Notes under the pieces: generated by a model
Seen by the model: the letters and a program-made list of their open reading frames with translations, nothing else
Database searches by the model: none
Told to the model about the DNA's origin: nothing
Made by a program: the position numbers and the translations under genes
Assembly (NCBI RefSeq): GCF_010671925.1
Contig: NZ_JAAHIH010000011.1
Span: 124,001-188,000, forward strand
Reading direction: 5' to 3'
Length of the DNA stretch: 64,000 bases
Source of the DNA: Moorena sp. SIOASIH
Lineage (GTDB): Bacteria; Cyanobacteriota; Cyanobacteriia; Cyanobacteriales; Coleofasciculaceae
Shown: piece after piece, positions 17,882 to 26,167 of the stretch
How the letters are laid out: every line of letters starts with the position of its first letter
Numbering within the stretch: the stretch's first letter is position 1

Positions 17882-18220
17882 TTAAGGGGATATGGAGGAA
17901 TCGTCCTGTGCTTTGGTCAAACGCTTTTCCTGTTCCACCTCTGCTTGGAGTTGGGCAAGTTCTTCTGGTGTCATTTCTTCGAGTCGCTTTTGCAGGACAG
18001 CATCTTTATAGTCTTTCACCTGCTGGTTATAGGTCATGGTTTGGGTCAGGGCTCGAAACAGGTAGGTTAGCACCCACCCAACTAACCCCCCTACCAAGAG
18101 GACTTGACTCCAAATCCCGGCTTGGATGTGATCGTACCCAGCGAGCTGAAAGATCAAGTAGGCTATGCCGCCAGCAGCAAAGATACCAAGGGAAATTCCA
18201 ATCGCGTCAATTCGTCGCAT
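17882..18220 (-). CDS. DUF3007 family membrane protein
   Basis: A 112-residue cyanobacterial/plastid-type protein with two membrane helices (about residues 7-27 and 38-60) and a charged cytoplasmic tail rich in Glu, Gln and Lys (EEMTPEELAQLQAEVEQEKR). It sits between ndhL and trpA, its usual place. Its molecular role is unknown; proximity to ndhL suggests but does not prove a link to the NDH-1 complex. Confidence 0.88.
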   Translation of the reverse strand: MRRIDAIGISLGIFAAGGIAYLIFQLAGYDHIQAGIWSQVLLVGGLVGWVLTYLFRALTQTMTYNQQVKDYKDAVLQKRLEEMTPEELAQLQAEVEQEKRLTKAQDDSSISP

Positions 18221-18227
18221 GAATTAC

Positions 18228-18311
18228 TATAGCAAAGGGAACAGGGAACAGCGGATCTGGGAACAGGGAGCAGGGAACAAAAATTCTCACAATTCATTTA
18301 GGTACCCTATA
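18228..18311. repeat. TATAGCAA-composite repeat, copy 3 (degenerate)
   Basis: Starts TATAGCAAAGGGAACAGGGA and contains the AACAGCGGATCTGGGAACAG core and an AAAATTCTCACAATTC flank like copies 1 and 2. The right end has decayed (ACCCTATAA). It lies between ndhL and the DUF3007 gene. Confidence 0.65.
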
Positions 18312-18332
18312 ATGATCGCTTAAGTGACTGAC

Positions 18333-18545
18333 TTAGCCTTGTGGCTGACGCCGCTTGGGGCGAAGGTTTAAGATTGGACTGAAGAGTAATAAACCTGGAA
18401 AGAATAAGAAGACCAGGAAGTACATGAAGCCTCGCTCGAAGGAGCTAGCAACGTACCACCGTTTCTGTAGGTAGAGATAGATGGCCAGAGGGAATACCAA
18501 TAAGTAGGCTCCTGCCAAAGACAGGTAAAGTATCGCAGTAATCAT
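18333..18545 (-). CDS. ndhL: NAD(P)H-quinone oxidoreductase subunit L
   Basis: A 70-residue protein with two membrane helices (about residues 4-26 and 40-60), separated by the conserved KRWYVASSFERGFMYFLVF stretch, and a basic C-terminus (LRPKRRQPQG). NdhL is a small thylakoid membrane subunit of cyanobacterial NDH-1, needed for respiratory and cyclic electron flow and inorganic-carbon uptake. It precedes DUF3007 and trpA as in many cyanobacteria. Confidence 0.95.
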   Translation of the reverse strand: MITAILYLSLAGAYLLVFPLAIYLYLQKRWYVASSFERGFMYFLVFLFFPGLLLFSPILNLRPKRRQPQG

Positions 18546-18799
18546 AGAATTTTGGTTTAGGACACAGAAGACAAAAATGCGTTCGTGTAGCGTGACATGC
18601 AGGTCAATCGCTCAACCCTACTATACTACCTTAGGTCCAACATGCTGCCCTGTGTTCCCCCAGAGCCAGACTTTATCCCCCTCTTAAAAATTTCAACAGT
18701 ATAATTGCAGAGTAGACCCAGTTCATGTTTTAATATATAACAGTGAGATCACAGTGGTTGATGGGTAAACAAAAGCCCACAGCTATCTAATCTCAACCA

Positions 18800-19105
18800 G
18801 GGGGCGTGGCGGAATGGTAGACGCTACGGACTTAAGGAAATTGAGCACTGATGGAGAAATCTGTCATGTGAATGCTCTCAAATTCAGGGAAACCTAAGTC
18901 TGGTAACAGATAAGGCAATCCTGAGCCAAGCCGAGAAAACCTCTCGGAAGGTGCAGAGACTCGACGGGAGCTACCCTAACGTAAAGCCGAGGGTAAAGGG
19001 AGAGTCCAATTCTCAAGAGCCAGCTATGGTAGTAGCGAAAGCTACGGGAGAATGAAAATCCGTTGACCTTAAACGGTCGTGTGGGTTCAAGTCCCACCGC
19101 CCCCA
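18800..19105 (+). tRNA. trnL(UAA): tRNA-Leu(UAA) split by a group I intron
   Basis: Acceptor GGGGGCG (18800-18806) pairs with CGCCCCC (19098-19104), discriminator A at 19105. The 5' exon is 18800-18833 (34 bases, ending in the first anticodon base) and the 3' exon 19055-19105, giving a mature 85-base class II tRNA with the GGTTCAAGTCC T-loop. CCA is not encoded. Cyanobacterial tRNA-Leu(UAA) genes typically carry this intron between anticodon positions 34 and 35. Confidence 0.97.
18834..19054 (+). ncRNA. Self-splicing group I intron in tRNA-Leu(UAA)
   Basis: A 221-base intron starting AAGGAAATTGAGC and ending in G (GGGAGAATG). The conserved core elements are visible: P (AATGCTCTCAAATTCAGGGAAACC), Q (AATCCTGAGCCAAGCC), R (GTGCAGAGACTCGACGGGAG) and S (AAGGGAGAGTCC). 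It has no homing-endonuclease ORF; ORFs crossing it are chance frames. Boundaries follow the known cyanobacterial intron by position. Confidence 0.95.
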
Positions 19106-19284
19106 TTTTGATCAGAGCGTGGCCAGAAAAGTTGGTAGATGACTGTGGTTGGTTTATTAAGGGTTGGGCACTAAACTATGGCGCTATAGTAAATCAGTCC
19201 GCACCTCAAAAACCTGCGGAAAATATAAAGCTTGCTCTATCTGCTTTATAAGTATTGGCGTTGCCCCTTCCAACGAAAATGCTT

Positions 19285-19332
19285 AGGTGCGACCCGTGGC
19301 GAATTTAATAATTAGATGCGGAAAGCGCACCT
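19285..19332. repeat. AGGTGCG palindromic repeat, copy 1
   Basis: AGGTGCGACCCGTGGCGAAT opens and AAAGCGCACCT closes an imperfect palindrome. Relatives at 35267, 36374, 37319 and 41987 keep both ends but vary in the middle. Confidence 0.75.
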
Positions 19333-19345
19333 AAGGAGTTTTTAT

Positions 19346-19616
19346 GTAAGTATTTAGCTATCAGCTATCAGCTATCAGCTATCAGTTATCAGTTATCAGC
19401 TATCAGTTATCAGCTATCAGCTTTTGAATAAAACAAGTAAGCATTGGTTTAATCTGAGTGAAGTCCCAGCGTCGTTCGCACAGCGTGGCCATTCGCGTAG
19501 CGTGGCCTTTGGCCTTGGCCTTTGGCCTTGGCCAAAGCCTGTGGCAAAAAGCTGACGGCACCTCAAGTAGCGTGAGCTAAAAGCTCATGGCTGACGGCTG
19601 ACGGCTGAATGCTTAC
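19346..19616. repeat. GTAAGC-composite repeat, copy 2
   Basis: Starts GTAAGTATTTAGC with an AGCTATC heptamer run, holds the core AAAACAAGTAAGCATTGGTT (reverse orientation to most copies), then nested GCGTAGCGTGGCC/TTTGGCC units, and ends GCTGAATGCTTAC. Confidence 0.75.
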
Positions 19617-19894
19617 GTTTTCATCTATACCAAACGGTAAGATATTTTTACTAATAGATATAAACCATAAGCGCGTCTGACGATGCGGTTTTTAACCGAT
19701 ATTTGCTCCTTCTGGTGCTAACAAAACCATTCCTAGTGACCCAGGTTCACACTAATTATGAATTGGGGTTGCATAAATTTATAAATTTGCTAATATAGTT
19801 AAAGATTTCACGAATAGAAAAAATTTGAGTAAAATTGCTGGTTTGAGTATTGGCTTTGAAGAGGTCAGTATCAGCCAACAATAAAACCATACCC

Positions 19895-19956
19895 TAATTG
19901 CTACTACAGGGTACTGATTAAACTAGCTTGGGTGCAGATAATTTTTCTTTCGTTTA
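19895..19956 (+). pseudogene. Relic of a secreted-protein C-terminus
   Basis: The stretch GGTACTGATTAAACTAGCTT and GGTGCAGATAATTTT resembles a decayed version of the ending found after the Calx-beta-like ORF (GGTATTGATACCGCTAGCTT, GGTGCAGGTGATTTG). It has in-frame stops and is too short for any function. Confidence 0.4.
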
Positions 19957-20003
19957 ACTCGATTATGGCTGTGGCATGACGTACTATAAAAAAGTCAAAA
20001 AAC

Positions 20004-20918
20004 ATGACACTGAACATATTCTTAAAAGAAGCATTTGAACCCAAGAATAGTAAAAATACTCCAAATTTTTTACCAGAAGTTAGCCTCAGTACCACACCTA
20101 AACTATTAATCGAATCTGAGGGAACTGTTGGTAAGGTTAACCTTAGCCTCAGTGAAGCTCCACCAGTAGAAGGAATAACTGTAACCGTCACTGCCCCTGA
20201 AATACTAGAATTCGACCTTGAATCTTTGGAAGTAACAGGAGGAGAAATAGTAGTACCTCCGGTAGCATCAGATTTATTCGGTTTTACGATTAATATTACA
20301 GAACAAGATGCAACGGTTAGCTTGGCTGTGGCGGATGATGGGCAAGTAGAAGGGCTAGAGGCAGTAACCTTTACCCTAGAAGAACCACTGGTAATTTTTG
20401 AACCAACTTTTGAAGTCAATCCTGAAGCTAATCGTGGCACGTTTCTAATTCGGGATACTCCCAAAGTTATCCCTATTCAAGATAGTCCAGATTCTTTACC
20501 AGAAGTTAGCCTCAGTACCTCTCCTAAACTATTAATCGAATCTGAGGGAACTGTTGCTAATGTTAACCTTAGCCTCAGTGAAGCTCCACCAGTAGAAGGA
20601 ATAACTGTAACCGTCACTGCTCCTGAAATACTAGAATTCAATCTGGACTCTTTGGAAGTAACAGGAGGAGAAATAGTAGTACCTCCGGTAGCATCGGATT
20701 TATTCGGTTTTACGATTAATATTACAGAACAAGATGCAACGGTTAGCTTGGCTGTGGCCGATGATGGGCAAGTAGAAGGGCTAGAGGCAGTAATCTTTAC
20801 TCTAGAAGAACCACTGGGCATTTTTGAACCAACTTTTGAAGTCAATCCTGAAGCTAATCGTGGCATCTTTGTAATTGCGGATAGTCTCGAAATTTTTGAT
20901 GACTATACTCTATTTTAG
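20004..20918 (+). CDS. Two-repeat Calx-beta-like protein fragment
   Basis: A 304-residue acidic protein made of two nearly identical ~140-residue units (about 22-160 and 162-302). Each runs LPEVSLST.PKLLIESEGT, NLSLSEAPPVEGITVTV, LEVTGGEIVVPPVAS, NITEQDATVSLAVADDGQVE and FEVNPEANRG. The all-beta pattern and the ESEGT..NLSLSEAP signature resemble Calx-beta/cadherin-like modules in large secreted cyanobacterial proteins. There is no signal peptide, no RBS is visible, and coding relics lie on both sides. It may therefore be a remnant of a longer adhesin or esterase rather than an independent gene. The two units are also near-identical in DNA, offset ~420 bases. Confidence 0.55.
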   Translation: MTLNIFLKEAFEPKNSKNTPNFLPEVSLSTTPKLLIESEGTVGKVNLSLSEAPPVEGITVTVTAPEILEFDLESLEVTGGEIVVPPVASDLFGFTINITEQDATVSLAVADDGQVEGLEAVTFTLEEPLVIFEPTFEVNPEANRGTFLIRDTPKVIPIQDSPDSLPEVSLSTSPKLLIESEGTVANVNLSLSEAPPVEGITVTVTAPEILEFNLDSLEVTGGEIVVPPVASDLFGFTINITEQDATVSLAVADDGQVEGLEAVIFTLEEPLGIFEPTFEVNPEANRGIFVIADSLEIFDDYTLF

Positions 20919-21053
20919 GGATTTACTGATATTAGTAGTCCCCAATTATCAGATAATACTTTGATTTCTGCTAGTGGTCGAAATTTATAAATTTTAGAGG
21001 GTATTGATACCGCTAGCTTCGGTGCAGGTGATTTGTGTTTTAATAAAGAATAA
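20919..21053 (+). pseudogene. C-terminal remnant continuing the Calx-beta-like ORF
   Basis: Directly after the stop at 20918 the same frame reads GFTDISSPQLSDNTLISASG, a stop, then ILEGIDTASFGAGDL and a final stop. That wording resembles the short C-terminal motif (..LEGVDTASFGA.DFVF) of many secreted cyanobacterial repeat proteins, so the ORF was once longer. Confidence 0.5.
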
Positions 21054-21269
21054 GTTGATAATTGTTTAATTAGGTTAGGTACAATTTTTTAGGTGTTATG
21101 GCGCAGCGAGCAGCCAGCATTGAGAAGCGAGCAGGGATAAGAGGTAAAGAGTTTGTGCACCTCATTAGGCTAGAAACAGCTAGAGCAAAACTTAAGCAGT
21201 AAGGTTACCTGTAGGGTGGATGATTAATGGATCCTACAGCTTAAGGACGAGTCGCCTTTGTTGGTTTGG

Positions 21270-21288
21270 TGATTAATTAGATTAATCA
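21270..21288. promoter_or_regulatory. Palindrome before DUF4351 copy 1
   Basis: TGATTAATTAGATTAATCA, an 8-bp perfect palindrome with a 3-base centre, ending 19 bases before the ATG. It is present at exactly the same distance in front of all four copies, so it could be an operator or a 5'-UTR hairpin; equally it may just be carried along by duplication. Confidence 0.5.
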
Positions 21289-21307
21289 GCCGAACAAGAG
21301 GAAATTA

Positions 21308-22270
21308 ATGATTAACCCAGCAGCGGACTATGATTCCCCCTGGAAAGACACCCTGGAATGGTACTTTGAGCCCTTCATTGCTCTGTGCTTTGCCCACATT
21401 CATAGTCAAATCAATTGGTCTCGTCCAAGTGAATTCCTCGACAAAGAACTGCAAAAGGTGGTGCGAGACGCGGAAGTAGGACGTCGATGGGCTGACAAAC
21501 TGGTTAAGGTCTGGCTCAACAATGGTCTTGAAACTTGGATTCTAATTCATGTGGAAGTCCAAGGGGAAAAACAGACGGAGTTTGCTAAACGGATGTACAC
21601 CTACCATCATCGGATTAGCGGACGCTACAATCGACCGGTTGCTAGTTTAGCAGTCTTGAGTGATGCTAACCCCCAGTGGCGACCAACCCAATACAGTAGC
21701 GAAATCTTCGGCTGTAAAATCCAGTTCAATTTTTTGATGGTGAAACTGCTAGACTACAAACAGCAGTGGCCAGAATTAGAACAAAGTGCCAATCCCTTTG
21801 CCACGGTGATCATGGCTCACCTGAAAGCAGTTGATACTCGCAGTGATGGCCAGCAACGGAAAATCTGGAAAATGGCTCTGACCAGACGATTGTACCAGCA
21901 AGGGTATCAGCGACAAGACATCCTAAACTTATATCACTTCATCGACTGGGTAATGCACTTACCCTCAGCACTAGAACAAACCTTTCGTGAAGAACTTAAC
22001 CAGTACGAACAGGAGGTCAACATGAAGTATGTCACGAGTATCGAAAGGTTGGGCATTAAGCAAGGTCGTCAAGAAGGTCTTCAGGAAGGAGCTGAGCGAC
22101 TGCTGCTACGATTGCTTCAAAGGCGCTTTGGAGAGTTATCCCCTGAGATTCAAGCTCGTTTGAAGGGGTTGAGTGTCGAAAAATTAGAACAGTTAATGGA
22201 TGTGGCCATTGATGTAGAATCTATTGAGCAATTAGTACACCATCTGCCAGCATCCCAAGCCACTGATTAA
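21308..22270 (+). CDS. Rpn/PD-(D/E)XK nuclease-like protein with DUF4351 tail, copy 1
   Basis: A 320-residue protein. The N-terminal two thirds match the Rpn-like recombination-promoting nuclease/putative transposase family: Asp in GRRWADKLVKVW, then the ILIHVEVQGEKQ strand (E-x-Q form of the PD-(D/E)XK core) near residues 78-89. A charged linker with KQGRQEGLQEGAERL is followed by the C-terminal DUF4351 domain (LLLRLLQRRFGELSPEIQ...LEQLMDVAIDVESIEQL). The family is expanded in cyanobacteria and may cut DNA. RBS-like AAGAGGAAA precedes the ATG. Its 3' half is nearly identical to copy 3, while its 5' part has small differences (EKQTEF here, EKQTDF in the others). Confidence 0.88.
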   Translation: MINPAADYDSPWKDTLEWYFEPFIALCFAHIHSQINWSRPSEFLDKELQKVVRDAEVGRRWADKLVKVWLNNGLETWILIHVEVQGEKQTEFAKRMYTYHHRISGRYNRPVASLAVLSDANPQWRPTQYSSEIFGCKIQFNFLMVKLLDYKQQWPELEQSANPFATVIMAHLKAVDTRSDGQQRKIWKMALTRRLYQQGYQRQDILNLYHFIDWVMHLPSALEQTFREELNQYEQEVNMKYVTSIERLGIKQGRQEGLQEGAERLLLRLLQRRFGELSPEIQARLKGLSVEKLEQLMDVAIDVESIEQLVHHLPASQATD

Positions 22271-22301
22271 AATCAGGACTTAGATGTCCTGTGTCTATTC
22301 T

Positions 22302-22327
22302 GAAGGGTTAATTGTGATTAATCCTTC
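22302..22327 (+). terminator. Terminator after DUF4351 copy 1
   Basis: GAAGGGTTAAT-TGTG-ATTAATCCTTC stem-loop (one G-U pair), then ACTATTTTTT. Confidence 0.75.
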
Positions 22328-22358
22328 ACTATTTTTTGAGCAGGGAAACATGGTTTGG

Positions 22359-22377
22359 TGATTAATTAGATTAATCA
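22359..22377. promoter_or_regulatory. Palindrome before DUF4351 copy 2
   Basis: Same 19-base palindrome TGATTAATTAGATTAATCA, same distance to the ATG. It sits after the terminator of copy 1, so each gene may have its own promoter. Confidence 0.5.
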
Positions 22378-22396
22378 GCTCAGCTAGAGAAAATTA

Positions 22397-23395
22397 ATGA
22401 TTAACCCAGCAGCGGACTATGATTCCCCCTGGAAAGACACCCTGGAATGGTACTTTGAGCCCTTCATTGCCTTGTGCTTTGCCCACATTCATAGTCAAAT
22501 CAATTGGTCTCGTCCAAGTGAATTCCTCGACAAAGAACTACAAAAGGTGGTGCGAGACGCGGAAGTAGGACGTCGATGGGCTGACAAACTGGTCAAGGTC
22601 TGGCTCAACAATGGTCTTGAAACCTGGATTCTAATTCATGTGGAAGTCCAAGGGGAAAAACAGACGGATTTTGCTAAACGGATGTACACCTACCATCATC
22701 GGATTAGCGGACGCTACAATCGACCGGTTGCTAGTTTAGCAGTCTTGAGTGATGCTAACCCCCAGTGGCGACCAACCCAATACAGTAGCGAAATCTTCGG
22801 CTGTAAAATCCAGTTCAATTTTTTGATGGTGAAACTGCTAGACTACAAACAGCAGTGGCCAGAATTAGAACAAAGTGCCAATCCCTTTGCCACGGTGATC
22901 ATGGCTCACCTGAAAGCAGTTGATACTCGCAGTGATGGCCAGCAACGGAAAATCTGGAAAATGGCTCTGACCAGACGATTGTACCAGCAAGGGTATCAGC
23001 GACAAGACATCCTAAACTTATATCATTTCATCGACTGGGTAATGCACTTACCTGAAGCACTAGAACAAGCCTTTCGTGAAGAAGTTAACCAGTACGAACA
23101 GGAGGTCAACATGAAGTATGTCACGAGTATCGAAAGGTTAGGAATTAAGCAAGGTCGTCAAGAAGGTCGTCAGGAAGGTATTTTAGAAGGTCGTCAAGAA
23201 GGTCGTCAGGAAGAAGCTGAGCGACTGCTGCTACGATTGCTTCATAGGCGTTTTGGAGAGTTATCCCCTGAGATTCAAGCTCGTTTGAAGGGGTTGAGTG
23301 TCGAAAAGTTAGAACAGTTAATGGATGTGGCCATCGATGTAGAATCTGTTGAGCAATTAGTAGACCATTTGCCAGCACCCGAAGCCGCTAATTAA
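22397..23395 (+). CDS. Rpn/PD-(D/E)XK nuclease-like protein with DUF4351 tail, copy 2
   Basis: A 332-residue paralogue, identical to copy 1 over most of residues 1-210 (HVEVQGEKQTDF core kept). It differs in the linker, where RQEG units are expanded (GRQEGRQEGILEGRQEGRQE, about 265-284), and in the tail (ESVEQLVDHLPAPEA). With copy 4 it forms one sequence type (EALEQAFREEVNQ); copies 1 and 3 form the other (SALEQTFREELNQ). The unit number in the charged linker varies between all copies, as expected of slippage in a GGTCGTCAAGAA-type DNA repeat. Confidence 0.88.
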   Translation: MINPAADYDSPWKDTLEWYFEPFIALCFAHIHSQINWSRPSEFLDKELQKVVRDAEVGRRWADKLVKVWLNNGLETWILIHVEVQGEKQTDFAKRMYTYHHRISGRYNRPVASLAVLSDANPQWRPTQYSSEIFGCKIQFNFLMVKLLDYKQQWPELEQSANPFATVIMAHLKAVDTRSDGQQRKIWKMALTRRLYQQGYQRQDILNLYHFIDWVMHLPEALEQAFREEVNQYEQEVNMKYVTSIERLGIKQGRQEGRQEGILEGRQEGRQEEAERLLLRLLHRRFGELSPEIQARLKGLSVEKLEQLMDVAIDVESVEQLVDHLPAPEAAN

Positions 23396-23438
23396 AACGC
23401 TGATTAAAACCAGGACTGATATGTCCTGTATCTATTCT

Positions 23439-23464
23439 GAAGGGTTAATTGTGATTAACCCTTC
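23439..23464 (+). terminator. Terminator after DUF4351 copy 2
   Basis: Perfect 11-bp stem GAAGGGTTAAT/ATTAACCCTTC with TGTG loop, followed by ACTATTTTTT. Confidence 0.78.
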
Positions 23465-23495
23465 ACTATTTTTTGAGCAGGGAAACAGGGTTTGG

Positions 23496-23514
23496 TGATT
23501 AATTAGATTAATCA
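23496..23514. promoter_or_regulatory. Palindrome before DUF4351 copy 3
   Basis: TGATTAATTAGATTAATCA, 19 bases before the ATG at 23534. Confidence 0.5.
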
Positions 23515-23533
23515 GCCGAACTAGAGAAAATTA

Positions 23534-24496
23534 ATGATTAACCCAGCAGCGGACTATGATTCCCCCTGGAAAGACACCCTGGAATGGTACTTTGAGCCCT
23601 TCATTGCCTTGTGCTTTGCCCACATTCATAGTCAAATCAATTGGTCTCGTCCAAGTGAATTCCTCGACAAAGAACTACAAAAGGTGGTGCGAGACGCGGA
23701 AGTAGGACGTCGATGGGCTGACAAACTGGTCAAGGTCTGGCTCAACAATGGTCTTGAAACCTGGATTCTAATTCATGTGGAAGTCCAAGGGGAAAAACAG
23801 ACGGATTTTGCTAAACGGATGTACACCTACCATCATCGGATTAGCGGACGCTACAATCGACCGGTTGCTAGTTTAGCAGTCTTGAGTGATGCTAACCCCC
23901 AGTGGCGACCAACCCAATACAGTAGCGAAATCTTCGGCTGTAAAATCCAGTTCAATTTTTTGATGGTGAAACTGCTAGACTACAAACAGCAGTGGCCAGA
24001 ATTAGAACAAAGTGCCAATCCCTTTGCCACGGTGATCATGGCTCACCTGAAAGCAGTTGATACTCGCAGTGATGGCCAGCAACGGAAAATCTGGAAAATG
24101 GCTCTGACCAGACGATTGTACCAGCAAGGGTATCAGCGACAAGACATCCTAAACTTATATCACTTCATCGACTGGGTAATGCACTTACCCTCAGCACTAG
24201 AACAAACCTTTCGTGAAGAACTTAACCAGTACGAACAGGAGGTCAACATGAAGTATGTCACGAGTATCGAAAGGTTGGGCATTAAGCAAGGTCGTCAAGA
24301 AGGTCTTCAGGAAGGAGCTGAGCGACTGCTGCTACGATTGCTTCAAAGGCGCTTTGGAGAGTTATCCCCTGAGATTCAAGCTCGTTTGAAGGGGTTGAGT
24401 GTCGAAAAATTAGAACAGTTAATGGATGTGGCCATTGATGTAGAATCTATTGAGCAATTAGTACACCATCTGCCAGCATCCCAAGCCACTGATTAA
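23534..24496 (+). CDS. Rpn/PD-(D/E)XK nuclease-like protein with DUF4351 tail, copy 3
   Basis: A 320-residue copy differing from copy 1 by only a residue or so (EKQTDF instead of EKQTEF). Its start lies exactly 2226 bases after that of copy 1, the same offset as between copies 2 and 4, so a two-gene unit was duplicated. PD-(D/E)XK core, GRQEGLQEGAERL linker and DUF4351 tail as in copy 1. Its front part at the DNA level (GCCTTGTGC, CTACAAAAG) matches copies 2 and 4, its back part matches copy 1, which points to a mosaic origin. Confidence 0.88.
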   Translation: MINPAADYDSPWKDTLEWYFEPFIALCFAHIHSQINWSRPSEFLDKELQKVVRDAEVGRRWADKLVKVWLNNGLETWILIHVEVQGEKQTDFAKRMYTYHHRISGRYNRPVASLAVLSDANPQWRPTQYSSEIFGCKIQFNFLMVKLLDYKQQWPELEQSANPFATVIMAHLKAVDTRSDGQQRKIWKMALTRRLYQQGYQRQDILNLYHFIDWVMHLPSALEQTFREELNQYEQEVNMKYVTSIERLGIKQGRQEGLQEGAERLLLRLLQRRFGELSPEIQARLKGLSVEKLEQLMDVAIDVESIEQLVHHLPASQATD

Positions 24497-24527
24497 AATC
24501 AGGACTTAGATGTCCTGTGTCTATTCT

Positions 24528-24553
24528 GAAGGGTTAATTGTGATTAATCCTTC
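24528..24553 (+). terminator. Terminator after DUF4351 copy 3
   Basis: Same stem-loop as after copy 1 (GAAGGGTTAAT/ATTAATCCTTC), followed by a six-T run. No equivalent follows copy 4, whose downstream sequence is unrelated. Confidence 0.75.
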
Positions 24554-24584
24554 ACTATTTTTTGAGCAGGGAAACATGGTTTGG

Positions 24585-24603
24585 TGATTAATTAGATTAA
24601 TCA
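24585..24603. promoter_or_regulatory. Palindrome before DUF4351 copy 4
   Basis: TGATTAATTAGATTAATCA, 19 bases before the ATG at 24623. Confidence 0.5.
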
Positions 24604-24622
24604 GCTCAGCTAGAGAAAATTA

Positions 24623-25573
24623 ATGATTAACCCAGCAGCGGACTATGATTCCCCCTGGAAAGACACCCTGGAATGGTACTTTGAGCCCTTCATTGCCTTG
24701 TGCTTTGCCCACATTCATAGTCAAATCAATTGGTCTCGTCCAAGTGAATTCCTCGACAAAGAACTACAAAAGGTGGTGCGAGACGCGGAAGTAGGACGTC
24801 GATGGGCTGACAAACTGGTCAAGGTCTGGCTCAACAATGGTCTTGAAACCTGGATTCTAATTCATGTGGAAGTCCAAGGGGAAAAACAGACGGATTTTGC
24901 TAAACGGATGTACACCTACCATCATCGGATTAGCGGACGCTACAATCGACCGGTTGCTAGTTTAGCAGTCTTGAGTGATGCTAACCCCCAGTGGCGACCA
25001 ACCCAATACAGTAGCGAAATCTTCGGCTGTAAAATCCAGTTCAATTTTTTGATGGTGAAACTGCTAGACTACAAACAGCAGTGGCCAGAATTAGAACAAA
25101 GTGCCAATCCCTTTGCCACGGTGATCATGGCTCACCTGAAAGCAGTTGATACTCGCAGTGATGGCCAGCAACGGAAAATCTGGAAAATGGCTCTGACCAG
25201 ACGATTGTACCAGCAAGGGTATCAGCGACAAGACATCCTAAACTTATATCATTTCATCGACTGGGTAATGCACTTACCTGAAGCACTAGAAGAAGCCTTT
25301 CGTGAAGAAGTTAACCAGTACGAACAGGAGGTCAACATGAAGTATGTCACGAGTATCGAAAGGTTGGGCATTAAGCAAGGTCGTCAGGAAGAAGCTGAGC
25401 GACTGCTACTACGATTGCTTCAAAGGCGCTTTGGAGACCTATCCCCTGAGATTCAAGCTCGTGTGAAGGGGTTGAGTGTCGAAAAGTTAGAACAGTTAAT
25501 GGATGTGGCCATTGATGTAGAATCTGTTGAGCAATTAGTAGACCATTTGCCAGCACCCGAAGCCACTGATTAA
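24623..25573 (+). CDS. Rpn/PD-(D/E)XK nuclease-like protein with DUF4351 tail, copy 4
   Basis: A 316-residue copy with the shortest charged linker (KQGRQEEAERL, no repeated unit). Otherwise it is of the copy 2 type (EALEEAFREEVNQ, ESVEQLVDHLPAPEATD) with a few private changes in the tail (RRFGDLSPEIQARVKG). The catalytic-type HVEVQGEKQ stretch is intact, so all four proteins look intact and none is a pseudogene. Confidence 0.88.
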   Translation: MINPAADYDSPWKDTLEWYFEPFIALCFAHIHSQINWSRPSEFLDKELQKVVRDAEVGRRWADKLVKVWLNNGLETWILIHVEVQGEKQTDFAKRMYTYHHRISGRYNRPVASLAVLSDANPQWRPTQYSSEIFGCKIQFNFLMVKLLDYKQQWPELEQSANPFATVIMAHLKAVDTRSDGQQRKIWKMALTRRLYQQGYQRQDILNLYHFIDWVMHLPEALEEAFREEVNQYEQEVNMKYVTSIERLGIKQGRQEEAERLLLRLLQRRFGDLSPEIQARVKGLSVEKLEQLMDVAIDVESVEQLVDHLPAPEATD

Positions 25574-25637
25574 AACAAGGACTGATAGAGAAATCCAAAT
25601 TCTCTTGCCCAATACCCCACACCCCACACCCTATACC

Positions 25638-26114
25638 CTAGATTCTGTGTAACCATTGAGTATAGGGATGCTGAACTAAATTGGAGTTGAAGTATCTCGG
25701 ATCATTAGATACTTCAATTCCAATCCATTCTGGTAGTTCAATGTCCTGATTTTCATCAGTTAGTTCAACTTCTGCCAAAATTAATCCTTGATTATCCCCA
25801 GCAAACTCATCTACTTCCCAAATCAAGCCAGCGTGTTCAATTTTATAACGAGTTTTCTCAATTAGGGGACCCTGGCACAAAGTATCGAGCATTTCTTGAG
25901 CATCCGAGCCTGGGATAGGATACTCATACTCTTTTCTAGAAAAACCCACCTTGGGACTTTTGATAGTAAGATATCCTTGATCTCCCACCAGGCGCACCCG
26001 GACAGTAGTGCGGTTGGTTGTACGAATGTAACCTTGGCGATAAACACTACCAGTGCCTAGTTTCCGCCACTCTTCGCCTTTAACTAGAAATTTCCGTTCG
26101 ATTTCAGTTGCCAT
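25638..26114 (-). CDS. CYTH domain protein (triphosphatase-type)
   Basis: A 158-residue protein that is one CYTH domain of normal length. The signature EIERKFLV is at residues 4-11. Alternating charged strands of the triphosphate tunnel follow: TTVRVRLVGDQGYLTIKSP, SRKEYEYPIP, IEKTRYKIEHAGLIWEVDEF and LILAEVELTDE. CYTH enzymes hydrolyse inorganic triphosphate or thiamine triphosphate, and a few make cAMP; the bacterial single-domain forms are mostly triphosphatases. Convergent with the DUF4351 array; start ATG preceded only by a weak RBS. Confidence 0.9.
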   Translation of the reverse strand: MATEIERKFLVKGEEWRKLGTGSVYRQGYIRTTNRTTVRVRLVGDQGYLTIKSPKVGFSRKEYEYPIPGSDAQEMLDTLCQGPLIEKTRYKIEHAGLIWEVDEFAGDNQGLILAEVELTDENQDIELPEWIGIEVSNDPRYFNSNLVQHPYTQWLHRI

Positions 26115-26167
26115 AGGTACAAAGTATAGTGTAAATAGCTATTATTAGTCATTGGTTAATTGAAAAT

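Noticed and set aside
18894..19251. ORFs crossing the tRNA-Leu gene
   Set aside because: They lie within the group I intron/tRNA exons; no homing-endonuclease motif.
19904..20866. Minus-strand Ser/Thr-rich ORFs opposite the Calx-beta-like gene
   Set aside because: Antisense readings of the two duplicated units; low-complexity and without RBS.
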